Assembly: GCA_009829735.1 (NCBI GenBank)
Contig: CM020619.1
Coordinates: forward strand, 28,980,063 to 29,044,062
Source of the DNA: Pyropia yezoensis
Lineage: Eukaryota > Rhodophyta > Bangiophyceae > Bangiales > Bangiaceae
Direction: 5' to 3'
Length of the DNA stretch: 64,000 nt
Shown: one piece after another, positions 51,513-62,287 of the stretch
How the letters are laid out: each line of letters opens with the position of its first letter
Position numbering within the stretch: position 1 is the first letter of the stretch
Translations under genes and position numbers: made by a program
The notes under the pieces: generated by a model
What the model was told of the DNA's origin: nothing
Databases searched by the model: none
What the model saw: the letters and a program-made list of their open reading frames with translations, nothing else

Positions 51513-53459
51513 ATGGCTAGCTCGGACCCCCCGTCGTCCGGGGAGTACACGGGTGACGCACGTACTTCAGTGCCTTTGAATACTGGTGAGACACAGGTGG
51601 GTTTACCTGGGGTCGCAGAGGGACTAGAGGTCCCTCAAGCCAGCAGGACTGGAAGTACGGGCGGGCAACAGGCCACCCCGACTCAGTCGGGAGTTCACTC
51701 GGGTGACACTTCTGATGTGGGTGGGCCGAAGTCTGGCCACCGTGTGGTATACTCAACGGGAACGTCCCAAGGGGTGAGGACTGTCCCCGCGGGTTCCACT
51801 CGGGTTGGAGCCAACTTTGGCTTGGAGTCGTCGCCAACTAGGCTTTCGGAGGACGGTGGACCTCCGTTGGTCGGCGATGGGCTCGCGCCCATGCCCCCGG
51901 TTGAGACCCCTGAGGAACGTGGTTACCCCTCAGGTGGACTCCCGGAGGCGGACCGAGACTCAACTGGAGTCGTCAATCCACTCCTCGCGGAAACTGTCCG
52001 TCGGGAGGCGACCAATGTGTTGCGGCAGACTTTGCCGGACCTGGTGGTCACGATGACGAATACTATTCTGAATCAGATTATGGCGAGTTTGCCAGATGGC
52101 CTTAATGTCCAAACCGGATTGGGGCTTTCGAGCCCGCAGGCGCAGGGGGAATCCCCCCTTACGCCTATTTCTGGTCGCCCCGAACTGGGGGCGACACCTG
52201 TGACTCCCAACGAGGGAGCCACACCATACTCGGTGGGGCGTACGCCCTTCACGGGGGAGTTCCCCCCGGAAACGCCGGCGGCTACACCAAGCGCGCCGCG
52301 CCGGACTACAGGCACTGAGAGTGAACTTACCCCAGTGCCACAGCGGCTGTTCCCTCAACGTGAGGTGCCGCCCAAGATCCAGGTAGCCAACCCGGTCTAC
52401 CAGAGGATCTTTGACTGTGAGACCTACGCCCTCCACAACAAGTCGGTGGCGTATGGTCCTGACCAGGCCCGAGCCATGGGCCGTGCCAAGAAGAATGCAC
52501 TTCATTCATTTGGGCACAAAGCGGAGTGGGACGGAACTCCCCCCCTCCGTGTCTTTGAGTTCCTACGTCGTTTCACAAAAGCCTGTGACGACAATGCCAT
52601 AAGTGAAGGCATGGCTTTTTACATGCTACAGGGGTTTACGAAGGGCGACCTACGGACAGAACTTATGTCCGTCATGCCCAGCTCCTCAAGTGGAGGCGCT
52701 GGGGAGTCGACGTCCTATTTGGAGCTCGTCAACTGGTTGTTGAGAGCCATGGTTGATGAGGCAGCGTTGGCTTCTCAAGTCGAGGAGTTTACGCAAGCCC
52801 ATCAGGAAGAGGCGGAGGACGAGTTGTCCTTTGCGGAGCGAGTCCGTAAGCTCAACAATCTTTGTGGGTTTCTTCATCCACAAGCTGTGGTGAAGAGTCG
52901 GTTTGTGGAGGGACTCCATTGGTCAGTCCGGATGGAGACCCGGGAGCATAACACTGCCCGGGCGACCCTGGCCGAGTTGGCCAGGTTCGCCTATGGCAGA
53001 GGCGAGGCCTACCGCAAGTTGCGGGAAGAACAACGCCAGGAGCGTCAGGCCGAGTTGGCCAAGGAACGGGAGGAGGCGCGCCAGGCCAGAGAGTTGAGAG
53101 AGGCACGCCGAATCCGCAAGGAGAGGGTGGTAGCTGCCGTGGGAACTTCCCAGGGTATCCCTTCGTCTTCCCCAGTTGGGAAGACCCCTCCCGGAACGGA
53201 CCATCGGTGTTGGAACTGCAACTCCGATGGTCACTGGGCATATGATTGCCCCAAGTTGAGTAAACGCATCCAACAACTTGTTAGGAATGCGAGTAAAAAG
53301 TCGGCTACGAACGAAGTACGTTCACGCCGCGAGGGTGGGTCTCGACCGGTCGTTGCGGTCGTCACACCCTCGGCGGAGGAGGCGGACACGTCGTCCTCGG
53401 ACTCGTCGTCTTCCTCCCCGCCCTCAGATTCGGACGCCAAGTCGGCGGGAAACGAATGA
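51513..53459 (+). CDS. gag of LTR element 2
   Basis: About 648 residues from ATG 51513. Pro/Thr-rich N-terminal half, then a capsid-like centre homologous to element 1 (FDCETYALHNKSVAYG, EWDGTPPLRVFEFLRRF), and a CCHC knuckle CWNCNSDGHWAYDC near the C-terminus. The stop overlaps the pol start by four bases (ATGA). Looks whole. Confidence 0.88.
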   Translation: MASSDPPSSGEYTGDARTSVPLNTGETQVGLPGVAEGLEVPQASRTGSTGGQQATPTQSGVHSGDTSDVGGPKSGHRVVYSTGTSQGVRTVPAGSTRVGANFGLESSPTRLSEDGGPPLVGDGLAPMPPVETPEERGYPSGGLPEADRDSTGVVNPLLAETVRREATNVLRQTLPDLVVTMTNTILNQIMASLPDGLNVQTGLGLSSPQAQGESPLTPISGRPELGATPVTPNEGATPYSVGRTPFTGEFPPETPAATPSAPRRTTGTESELTPVPQRLFPQREVPPKIQVANPVYQRIFDCETYALHNKSVAYGPDQARAMGRAKKNALHSFGHKAEWDGTPPLRVFEFLRRFTKACDDNAISEGMAFYMLQGFTKGDLRTELMSVMPSSSSGGAGESTSYLELVNWLLRAMVDEAALASQVEEFTQAHQEEAEDELSFAERVRKLNNLCGFLHPQAVVKSRFVEGLHWSVRMETREHNTARATLAELARFAYGRGEAYRKLREEQRQERQAELAKEREEARQARELREARRIRKERVVAAVGTSQGIPSSSPVGKTPPGTDHRCWNCNSDGHWAYDCPKLSKRIQQLVRNASKKSATNEVRSRREGGSRPVVAVVTPSAEEADTSSSDSSSSSPPSDSDAKSAGNE

Positions 53460-56400
53460 CCGTTGGGGCTGGTCGTCCGAAGCTCACAACGGCAGCCTCG
53501 GCCAAGTGGGCCAGGAGGACGAACCAACCGTGCCGGATACTGCGGCGACCTAAGGGAGTCCGCCCACCTCGGGTAGGACTCCCCAAGAACGTAAACCCAC
53601 GTCGGGTCATCGCGGTGCTGACGGGTGAGAACTTCCAGGTGGCTGGACGGGTGCAACTTGCCCCCGGCCGTGCATGCTGTACCCGTATCGTACTTGATAC
53701 CGGGTCAGGAGCCTCCTTGATACGCAAGTCGCTATTACCAAAGGAGGTGAAGCTCCAACGCTGGAGGTCCAAAGCTGACCATATGATTGACATCAATGGT
53801 GGGGTACTTCCCATCGTTGGTGCCGTGACCCTACCAACTAGGTTGGGGACCCATGAGGTCGACGTGACCTATGGCGTAGTTGAGAATATATCGGTACCCC
53901 TGCTTCTGGGTACCCCTTATGTTGTTACACAAGTGCCTTTGATTTGTGGCCCTGAGTACTGGGTAAAGTTGATGAATGGGGAGACTATCCCCATCCTTGG
54001 TAAGGGAAAGTCTGTGGCTCCTGTGACAGTCTCACAGTCGAAGCCTGTTTGCTCTGTGAGGGAAGGGTTTACTGCTACCCTGCGTCTAGCCCGTAAAGTC
54101 ACGTTGCCCCCCAACTTGGTGGCGCACGTTGATGTTGTAACTGATTTTACGGGGAACGGGTTGGTGCACCCTCACCCCCGTCTTGCTCGCAAGCACCGAG
54201 TGCATGTTGCCCTTGGCACGATGGACTCCAAAGCCGGAGTCCCGTGGAGGATCCAGGTGATGAACCTGAGCCCGACGCCCAAGTACTTCAAGTCGGGAGC
54301 CAAGTTCGGCTATATCGACCAACACGAGGGACCGGTAGTAGCGGTCACCCTCAACGCGGGCGCAAGTAGCGTCCCGAGGTCCGGAAAGGAGAAGCATCAA
54401 GCCAAGTCGGCCGCCTCTCCTCGACCCCATGTGAACATGGAGGGTGTCCCCCCCAGGTTGAGGGTTCAAGTTGAACGCCTCTTGGACCAATCTCACAAGT
54501 TGTGGGATGGTCAATTGGGACTCATGAGAGCCACCCAACACCGGATCGAGTTGAAACCCGGTGCACCCCCTATACGCCAACAACCGTATAGGGGAGGACC
54601 TCGTTCAAGGGCCCTCGTTAAGGAGCAAGTTGCTCGCATGGAGGCCCTCGATGTGATCGAGGCCAGCAACGCCGAGTGGGCGAGTCCGGTGGTTATCGTC
54701 CCCAAAGTTGATGGGACCCCCCGGTTTTGTATCGACTACCGTAAGCTCAACGAGAGCACGGTGAAGGACAGTTATCCCCTACCTAGGATGGATGACTGTC
54801 TGGACTCTCTGGGGGAGGCAAACGTGTTCTCTACCCTGGACTGTAACGCGGGGTACTGGCAAATTCCCATTGCCCCGGAGGACAGGCATAAAACTACCTT
54901 TACCTGTCACTGTGGTACCTACCAGTGCAAGCGTCTACCGTTTGGTCTGTGTAACGCGCCGGCAACTTTCCAGCGCGCTATGGACATGATTCTGGCCGGA
55001 GTACGGTGGCAGATCTGTCTTGTGTACCTAGACGATATCATTGTGTTCTCCCGAAGTCCGGAGGAACACATTGGCCATCTTGGCCAGGTGTTCAAGCTAC
55101 TTGCTGACGCCGGTGTGTCACTGAAGGCGAGTAAGTGCCACCTCTTTACTCAAGAGGTGGAGTACTTGGGACATGTTGTCCATCCGGGGCGTCTCAGTGT
55201 TAACGAGAAGAACTTGAGGGCCATTCGTAAGGCTCAGTACCCCCGGACCCAGACCCAGATGAGGAGCTTCCTCGGGATGTGCAACGTGTACCGACGTTTC
55301 ACCAAGGGCTTCGCCAAGGTGGCGAAGCCGTTGAATGAGCTAGTGAGCTCAACGCTACCGAAGAACCTGCCTCCCCGAAGTCGGGTGGAGCAGGAATCCT
55401 TTGAGACTCTTCGGGACCTTCTGCTGAAGCCCCCCATCTTGGCTATTCCCAGGTTGGGAGGCCACTACATCCTGGATGAGGACGCTAGCTACGACCAACT
55501 TGGTTGTGTGTTGCTTCAGCAGCAGCCGGACAAGGAGTACTTGCCGGTGGGATACTTTAGTAAGGGGCTGAACTCGGCCGAGAAGAACGACGGAGTCACC
55601 GAGTTGGAAGGACTCGCAGTGGTGTGGGCGGTGACGTCACTTCGTCACTACCTGGAGGGTGAGAAGTTCCTCATCCGCTGTGACCACCGCGCGTTGCAGT
55701 TCATCTTTAAGACGGACTGTACGAACACTCGTCTCAACCGGTGGAGGGTGCGACTGGCACCCTTCAACTTTGACATTGAATACCGACCTGGCAGGCAACA
55801 TGCCCTTGCCGACGGCCTCTCTCGGGTACCTACCGAGGGGCTGGACACTAACCCAGTCGATGAGGACATCCCCATCGTGGGGGTAGTCACGCGCTCGGGT
55901 CAGGCGTTGAACCCCGAGGCGCCAGGGAACAAGAAGTACTTGCCCCTGTCCCTGGACGAGGTGGTGAAGGCCCAGGCCGAGGATCCCTTCTGCAAGTCGC
56001 AGAGGGATATACTGGATACAGTGGTAGAGACGCGTTTCTTTCTGGGAGACGATGGCCTCCTCATGAGGAGGGGGGTATTCCAGGGGACCGAACAACTTGT
56101 CGTCCCCGCATCCCTCAAGGACAGTGTCCTTGAGAGGGAGCACAACGCTCCCACGGGTGGACACCTGGGGTCTAGTAAACTGTGCCAGACCCTGAGGACC
56201 AGGTACTACTGGCGGTCCATGGTGGTAGACATCTACAGTTGGGTGGCTGCCTGCACAAGTTGTGCACAGAATCGTCTGATGGAACGGCGGCCTACTACGG
56301 CTATACTATTGTTCCCGGCCAAGGAGCCCTTCGCCGCGTTGGCGATGGACATCCTTGGGCCACTGCCCGTGACCGAGGAGGGCAACCAGTACCTCCTGGT

Positions 56401-57438
56401 CATCTGTGACCGCTTCACGAAACTTACGCGAGCGATCCCACTGGCAGAGATCACGGCCATGTCGGTCGTGTCAGCCTTCCTAGATCACTGGGTTGCCGCG
56501 TATGGCATCCCAGATAGTACACTATCGGACAATGGACCGCAATTTGCGTCTGTACTGTTTCAGGGAGTGCTGGATATGTTGGGGGTTAAGGCAAACTATG
56601 CCACCCCCTACCACCCACAAACTAATGGGCAGGTGGAGCGCTTCAACAAAACTATTGTTAGGCAGCTGCGCCACTATGTGAGTGAGCACGTGAAAACGTG
56701 GGACCAGTACATTTCTATCCTTACTACTGCCTACAATTCGCAGGTTCACTCATCTACAGGGGAAGTACCCCTCGCTTTTGTGACCCCCCGTCGCGTGCGG
56801 TCTATTGCCGTGCGGCGGTCGCTCCGAACTAGGGAGGATGCTGGCAGTACGCCTACTCCTACTGAGAGTAAGGCGGAGTTCGCCGCTAGGCTTGAAAACC
56901 TCATCCCTAAAGTCAGGGCTGAGATGGACAAAGCACAAAAGCGCTACAAGCGTACCTTTGACAAAAAGGTGCGCAATGCTAAACATGTCCCGAGCAGGGT
57001 GACTGGGTGCTGGTACACTCGCACACCCCAACTGGGGGTAAGCTGGTATTCCAGACGAAGGGACCGTACCAGGTCCTTCGTACTGATGGGCGGCGCTTCA
57101 CCATCGAAAGTGACGATGGGGTCCGCACAGTGAACGGACAGGACGTGTTCAAAGTTGCACCACCGCCTGCAGGCGACCCAGCTTGGGCGCGTGCTTTGGA
57201 AGCGTGGCGCCTCCCCTCACTGCCTGCGGCCAAACAGGGCCCGCAGGAGTACGTGTTCGATAAGTTCATCGACCACGGATGGGATGAGGATACTAACCGC
57301 CTCATGTTGAGGGTGCGTTGGTTTGGCTACAAAGCCAAGGATGATACGTGGGAGTATGTGGAGGACCTTCCCGCTGAGAAGGTCCGGGCGTACTGTGCCC
57401 GGAATGAGATAGACCCTAACAGCCCTCCCTCAACGTGA
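53456..57438 (+). pseudogene. pol of LTR element 2 (PR-RT-RNH-INT-chromodomain)
   Basis: Domains in order: aspartic protease (LDTGSGASLIRKS near 53694), reverse transcriptase (YLDDIIVFS near 55026), RNase H (ILDEDASYDQLG onward), integrase with an HHCC zinc part (HNAPTGGHLG ... CTSCAQNR) and DDE core (MDILGPLP, TLSDNGPQFAS, HPQTNGQVERFNK), and a C-terminal chromodomain-like segment (FIDHGWDEDTNRLMLRVRWF, DDTWEYVEDLP). The RT-RNH-INT order defines Ty3/gypsy; the end segment places it with chromoviruses. It appears broken about once. This could be a sequencing error. Confidence 0.9.
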
Positions 57439-57549
57439 GGGAAGGCCGAGCAACAGTGCCAAGAGAGTGCTTCAAGTCGAAGTGGTACGCAGAGTGGCTT
57501 TTAACTACAGCCCTAACCCTCACACTCTCACAACAAAGGCAGCTACCAA

Positions 57550-59493
57550 CTAGGCACGCATTCTAGACTCTCCCACTCCACGGCCCTCGCCCTCACGTGG
57601 AGGCGAGCGGCGAGACCCACGCCGATAACGGTCTCCACTTGTTGGAGGGGGCGGCGGCTCCAAGTCGGAACCGTCGCGTCCCTCACGGTCGCGCAAGTGG
57701 CGCCGACCGTGGCCACTCTTCTGCCTGGTCTTGCGCGCAAGTTTGCGACGCAGACGCTGGACAGACTCCGTCTCCGACGGGGTAGAGGACTCCGAAACGG
57801 AGTAAGACAACTCGTCTTCCGATACGGAAGGAGAGCGCCGCGAGTGTCGGCGACGACGGCGAGGAGGCGAGCATGCCCGGCTCGCGCGACGTTTGCCACG
57901 CCCAAGTGGGGCTGGCTGGGGTATAATAGCCCCAATGCGAGCCAACTCGGCTGTCATAAACTCCGCCACCGACTCGCAACTCGCGGTCGCCACTGCAGTA
58001 CGAACGCGCTCCTCAAGTTGAGGAGTCTCGGAACTCTGTAGGGTTGCGGTCGACGCGGCCAACCAGGAAATGGTGCGCACCAACGTGGTGATCATCATCT
58101 CTGAGGTTAGAGGCGTGGGCGGCAACACCAACTTGGGGTATACCGTCAGGAGGGTGGCCCCCAAGTTGGGGGACACCGGGGTGGAAGACTCCACGGCCAC
58201 GCTGATCGGGATGTTCCCGTGAGGTTGGAAAGGAACAGGAGGAAGCGGAGGGGCCCGCAGAGGTGGCGGTACCCGGGTGTAACTGCGACCCCGACTTGGG
58301 GCCCCCGCAGTGGGTTGAGTCATATGGTCATCATAGGACGGCACGGCCATAACTATGGGCTTGTCCGGGGGTGGCGCAGTGTGGCGATCCACCCCCGGGG
58401 CATACGGGTAGTCCCCGATGCCCAACCCCTCTCGTAGGACCACACGGCCGTCGTGAAGTTCACGAGCGACCCACACGAACTGGCGAAGTGCGCCATCGTC
58501 CTTGGGCCCACGAGTGGGGCGGCGCAACTTGTGCTCAATGCTCTCCCACTCGATAAACTTATGGAGCCGGAGCATCTCCTCAAGTAGAGTGAGTTGTCCT
58601 GATGAGCACCCCTCAGCAACTAGCTGAGGGGTGAGCTGTTCCAAACCTTGGAGGAGCCGGAGGGGGAGATGCCAGAGCATCCCTCGCCGCTGAACACAGG
58701 ACACCCAGGTCGACATGACCTCGAGGAGCCACTGGGTGGCCAACATGGCCCACACCAGGTGATCAGGGGCAGCCGTCAACATGACGGAGCCGAAGTGGTC
58801 AAGCAACCGTGGCAACAACGCCGGGAACCCGTAGGGGACCTCAACTTGAGGCCACCACTCGGGCTTCTTCGGATAGTACTGATCCTTACTGGCAGCAGAC
58901 TGTTGAGGAAACTCAAGTTGAGCCGAGGTCACCAAGTAGGGACCTCGCCGGAAGTCTTTCTCCATCCGCACATCAAAGTGATGAGTGTGCGGGTCGGCCT
59001 CGTGGAGGTACGGTGGGCGAGTTGCCACAGCGTCCCACGTGAAGGTCGGCAAGTCGCCGGGACCCGGGATAGTTCCCCCGCGGTCCACCATGGCCTTGGC
59101 ACGCTGAACGTCCTCAACCTCCTCATCGTCCAGAAAGGCAAACTGGTCCGTCCTGAAGCCGGCAGGGAACCCGACCCTACGGGGATACTTCTCCCGTAGG
59201 CGGTCCCATACCCGGCCCATCGCTGCGCCAAGTCGGCCACAGCGAAGAACAGTCAGCCCCTCCTCATAGAGAGGCCAAGCGGGGTAAAACCACCGCCCCA
59301 AGGCCTCACGCGGGACAACTTGTCCCACCTCCGGGGGAGACCCCGCCGTCAACCCAAAGCCGGGTGACGCGGGAGTCCCGTCCCCCGGAGCGATCGCGGA
59401 GCCCCCGCCGGAAGTCCCGGCGGGTGCTGCCCCGTAGGAGGTGTCCTCCATGCGCTCGTCAAGAGAGTCCGTCTCCACTCCCGGAGTCGCCAT
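57550..59493 (-). CDS. Long antisense ORF of LTR element 2, function unknown
   Basis: 647 residues from ATG 59493 (the frame is open to 59664), on the strand opposite gag-pol, tail to tail with pol and 111 bp from it. It is not a shadow frame, because no coding frame lies on the other strand here. It has an acidic N-terminus (TDSLDERMED), a central globular-looking part with many Trp and Leu (GRWFYPAWPLYEEGLTVLR, then YYPKKPEWWPQVEVPYGF and HLVWAMLATQWLLEVMSTWV), a Pro-rich hinge, and a C-terminal Arg/Ser-rich tail (RRRRRHSRRSPSVSEDELS) like a nucleic-acid-binding or nuclear-localisation region. A related ORF occupies the same place in element 3. I do not recognise a known family; gag-like or regulatory roles are both possible. 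The ORF looks whole. Confidence 0.7.
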   Translation of the reverse strand: MATPGVETDSLDERMEDTSYGAAPAGTSGGGSAIAPGDGTPASPGFGLTAGSPPEVGQVVPREALGRWFYPAWPLYEEGLTVLRCGRLGAAMGRVWDRLREKYPRRVGFPAGFRTDQFAFLDDEEVEDVQRAKAMVDRGGTIPGPGDLPTFTWDAVATRPPYLHEADPHTHHFDVRMEKDFRRGPYLVTSAQLEFPQQSAASKDQYYPKKPEWWPQVEVPYGFPALLPRLLDHFGSVMLTAAPDHLVWAMLATQWLLEVMSTWVSCVQRRGMLWHLPLRLLQGLEQLTPQLVAEGCSSGQLTLLEEMLRLHKFIEWESIEHKLRRPTRGPKDDGALRQFVWVARELHDGRVVLREGLGIGDYPYAPGVDRHTAPPPDKPIVMAVPSYDDHMTQPTAGAPSRGRSYTRVPPPLRAPPLPPVPFQPHGNIPISVAVESSTPVSPNLGATLLTVYPKLVLPPTPLTSEMMITTLVRTISWLAASTATLQSSETPQLEERVRTAVATASCESVAEFMTAELARIGAIIPQPAPLGRGKRRASRACSPPRRRRRHSRRSPSVSEDELSYSVSESSTPSETESVQRLRRKLARKTRQKSGHGRRHLRDREGRDGSDLEPPPPPTSGDRYRRGSRRSPPREGEGRGVGESRMRA

Positions 59494-59830
59494 GGCTCTC
59501 CCCAAGTTGGGGAGAGACGCTCTGGCTATCGCAGCACGAGACCCGCCTCGAGTTGAGGGGGACTCGGATCGTGGGTATACGGGTGGCCTCCGCAGCGTGG
59601 GGCGGCCCAGTGGAAGGTGAAGGAAAGGTGGTGGTGATGGTGAAGTGTGAACTGAGGAGAGCAAGCTGCCGAGTGGGCAAGCTTGAGGAGAGGGGCGGTC
59701 AACGTGACCGCCTCCACATCCGTGTTACGTACTCGATGGGGGACAGCAAGTCGCGCCCCCAACGCCGAGACGTGCGTTTACGCACCCCCTCACAGGGCCG
59801 ACCGGGTCGGTCGAACTGAGGAGAGGGGAG

Positions 59831-60257
59831 TGTGGCAGTATTGACCCCCAGGTAGGGGGGCAACACGTGCCATGCAAGGGGCGGCAGGCCACTAGCCTGA
59901 TCCGTTCCTCCCCCTGCATTTGGGTCCATATTCCCTAAGTTTGGGATAGTTAGCTTAGTAGTAAATCCAACTTGGATTTGAGGGTTTTCTGCATTTATCG
60001 TCTTGAATTTCGTGTGGCCCGGTGGGCAGGTGCTGGGGTGGGAGATTCTGAGTGGCGAGATTCTGAGTGGACCGGGGGGGATAAGGGAGGGACAGCGGGG
60101 CTTGGCCTGCGTCCCCGTCCCGACCAAGAAACTGTTGGACCACACACCATCCTCTTGTTTGTCCGTGGGGGGTTTGCCCCACAACAGGGACAGAGTGTGT
60201 GCGACTTGCACTTCTTCCGGTTCCCCCGACACGGGAGGCAGCCCTAGCACACCGCCC
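59831..60257 (+). repeat. 3' LTR of element 2 (truncated by assembly gap)
   Basis: Matches 50925-51351 almost base for base, then the sequence becomes N. The missing last ~42 bp and the target duplication lie in the gap. Confidence 0.92.
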
Positions 60258-60757
60258 NNNNNNNNNNNNNNNNNNNNNNNNNNNNNNNNNNNNNNNNNNN
60301 NNNNNNNNNNNNNNNNNNNNNNNNNNNNNNNNNNNNNNNNNNNNNNNNNNNNNNNNNNNNNNNNNNNNNNNNNNNNNNNNNNNNNNNNNNNNNNNNNNNN
60401 NNNNNNNNNNNNNNNNNNNNNNNNNNNNNNNNNNNNNNNNNNNNNNNNNNNNNNNNNNNNNNNNNNNNNNNNNNNNNNNNNNNNNNNNNNNNNNNNNNNN
60501 NNNNNNNNNNNNNNNNNNNNNNNNNNNNNNNNNNNNNNNNNNNNNNNNNNNNNNNNNNNNNNNNNNNNNNNNNNNNNNNNNNNNNNNNNNNNNNNNNNNN
60601 NNNNNNNNNNNNNNNNNNNNNNNNNNNNNNNNNNNNNNNNNNNNNNNNNNNNNNNNNNNNNNNNNNNNNNNNNNNNNNNNNNNNNNNNNNNNNNNNNNNN
60701 NNNNNNNNNNNNNNNNNNNNNNNNNNNNNNNNNNNNNNNNNNNNNNNNNNNNNNNNN
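60258..60757. other. Assembly gap of 500 N
   Basis: Exactly 500 N, a conventional placeholder, so true size is unknown. It hides the end of element 2, the rest of its target site and the 3' LTR of element 3. Confidence 0.98.
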
Positions 60758-62142
60758 GCTAACCGGGCGGCATACTACCCCAAGTCATCCCGCAGCAGCA
60801 GGAAAGTCGAGATCCCGGTCGGGTTTGCTCCTTCCAGCATCCCTTGCACCTGGTACTTCTTGGACGCCTTGACTCAGGCGTCAATCAAGGGCTTCTTCCA
60901 CTCAATCCCGTACATGATGTACACGTCCGAGATGACAGTCTTGGCGGCCAACCACTGGCTTCATGAGGTCTTGGTGTCCAACCGGCTTTGGTTTCTCCCT
61001 GACCCCTGATGGTCTGGATTGTCGACAAGTTGACCGTCGACTTCCTGTGCAGCCAGGACGAGGAGTACAAGGAGCTCTTCCAGCGATGATCGACTTCCGG
61101 CGTCTGGTGCCGGTGCATGACCGGAACTTCTTGAACGCGATTGCCGACCAGAACCGCCCGCGTCGGGATGGCTTCGGTTGGGCGCAGGTGGTCTACCAGT
61201 CCTCTCCGGCCAAGGTGCAGCTGGCGACGCCGCTTCCGGCGTGGCCGCAGCTAGGTAGCTTTCCTGCTCCGGCCGCCCTTGATCTTCTGCCAGTTGGGCC
61301 GCCGGTGCAGGAGTCGGGATGGGCCGCGGCGGTCGGTCGGGCGTCTGCGGCCGGCTCCGCTTCCTCTTGTTGCCCCTGTCGCCCCGGTCGCCTCGCCTGA
61401 ACCGTCACCGGCACGTCCGCGCCCTGTTCCGGCTGTGCCAGTACTTCAAGCTCCTCCGGCACCGCGCTTGTCTGCGGCGAGTCTGGGAGTGGCCGTGCGG
61501 TCGCCGATTACTCCGGCCGCTCTACCCGGACGCCTTCTTCCAACGCCGGCGGCGCTGTGCCTCCGCTGGAGTTGGGCACTCCGGTCTCGGGGGCCGTTGT
61601 GGACCGTCCGGTAGTGTCATCCTCGGGCCGGTTCGAGATTCCGGCGCCGACTCTGCGCCTTACCCGCTTCCGGGTGCCTGACTGGTACCTGAACCAAGGG
61701 TGGTCCAACATGCGACCAGTACGACGTCGGTATGATTGAAGACCAGCTGGGTCGTCTTCCGGTGCAGGTTGAAGGCGTCGGGTCTTCTCTGGTGCTGGGC
61801 ACTTACGCCAGTGTCTTGAACGACGTGGTCGACCGGGTGTTTGCTTGCGCGGACAGCGGTCAGATGTCGAACAGCCCGGTGGTTGGCGAACTTCTGGCGA
61901 CTTTGACGCGGCATGGCTTGGCCCAGCAGTGGTCAGAGACCTTCACGGGCTTCCAGCGGCGCCGACGGACATATCTGGATGAGCGGGAGCCACCGGCAAC
62001 TACTGGTACTACTCCGATGGCGTCATACCGGGATGCGCCGCGTCCACCGCACTACGTCATCCCGTCTTCCTCCGGTTCCCGTCGTGCCGCGGAGGCAGCG
62101 CCGGAGGACACTCCCGCGGCTCAGCGTCCGCGCCGGGAGTAG
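60758..62142 (+). pseudogene. Degraded antisense ORF of LTR element 3
   Basis: Plus-strand coding-like sequence opposite to pol of element 3. Near 60773-60825 it has YYPK ... KVEIPVGF and further on TVLAANHWLHEVL, matching YYPK ... QVEVPYGF and AMLATQWLLEVM of the element 2 antisense ORF. The last part (61732-62142, ending QRPRRE) has a helical region followed by an Arg-rich tail, again like element 2. It is broken, about three or more times, and its start is in the gap. Confidence 0.6.
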
Positions 62143-62287
62143 TAGTTGGAGGCAAGGAGGGTGAGGGTCTTGGGAGAAGCGAGGAGGGAAGAGGCGGAGA
62201 GAAGGGTTGCTCGAGCGGGTGCTTGTTTTCCTTGATTGTTCCATGCTTGCATTGCGTGTTCTCCTTGATATACCCGTTCCCTTCTTC
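62143..62287. other. Tail-to-tail spacer of element 3
   Basis: 145 bp between the end of the antisense ORF and the end of pol; the matching spacer in element 2 is 111 bp. It is probably where the two transcripts end and overlap. Confidence 0.5.

Larger units (their letters stand above)
50925..60257 (+). mobile_element. Ty3/gypsy-type LTR element 2 with antisense ORF, young
   Basis: Order: 5' LTR (50925-51393), primer-binding site, gag, pol with chromodomain-like end, an antisense ORF, 3' LTR from 59831 running into the gap at 60258. Full length would be about 9.4 kb. Over ~425 aligned bases the two LTRs differ at only about four small places, nearly all base-count differences in homopolymers, so insertion is recent. 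It looks nearly whole, with about one apparent break in pol that may be a sequence error. It is inserted in the DNA-transposon-type gene on its left. Confidence 0.9.

Noticed and set aside
57550-59664. Antisense ORF dismissed as a pol shadow frame
   Set aside because: This dismissal was itself rejected: pol ends at 57438, so there is no coding frame on the other strand to shadow.
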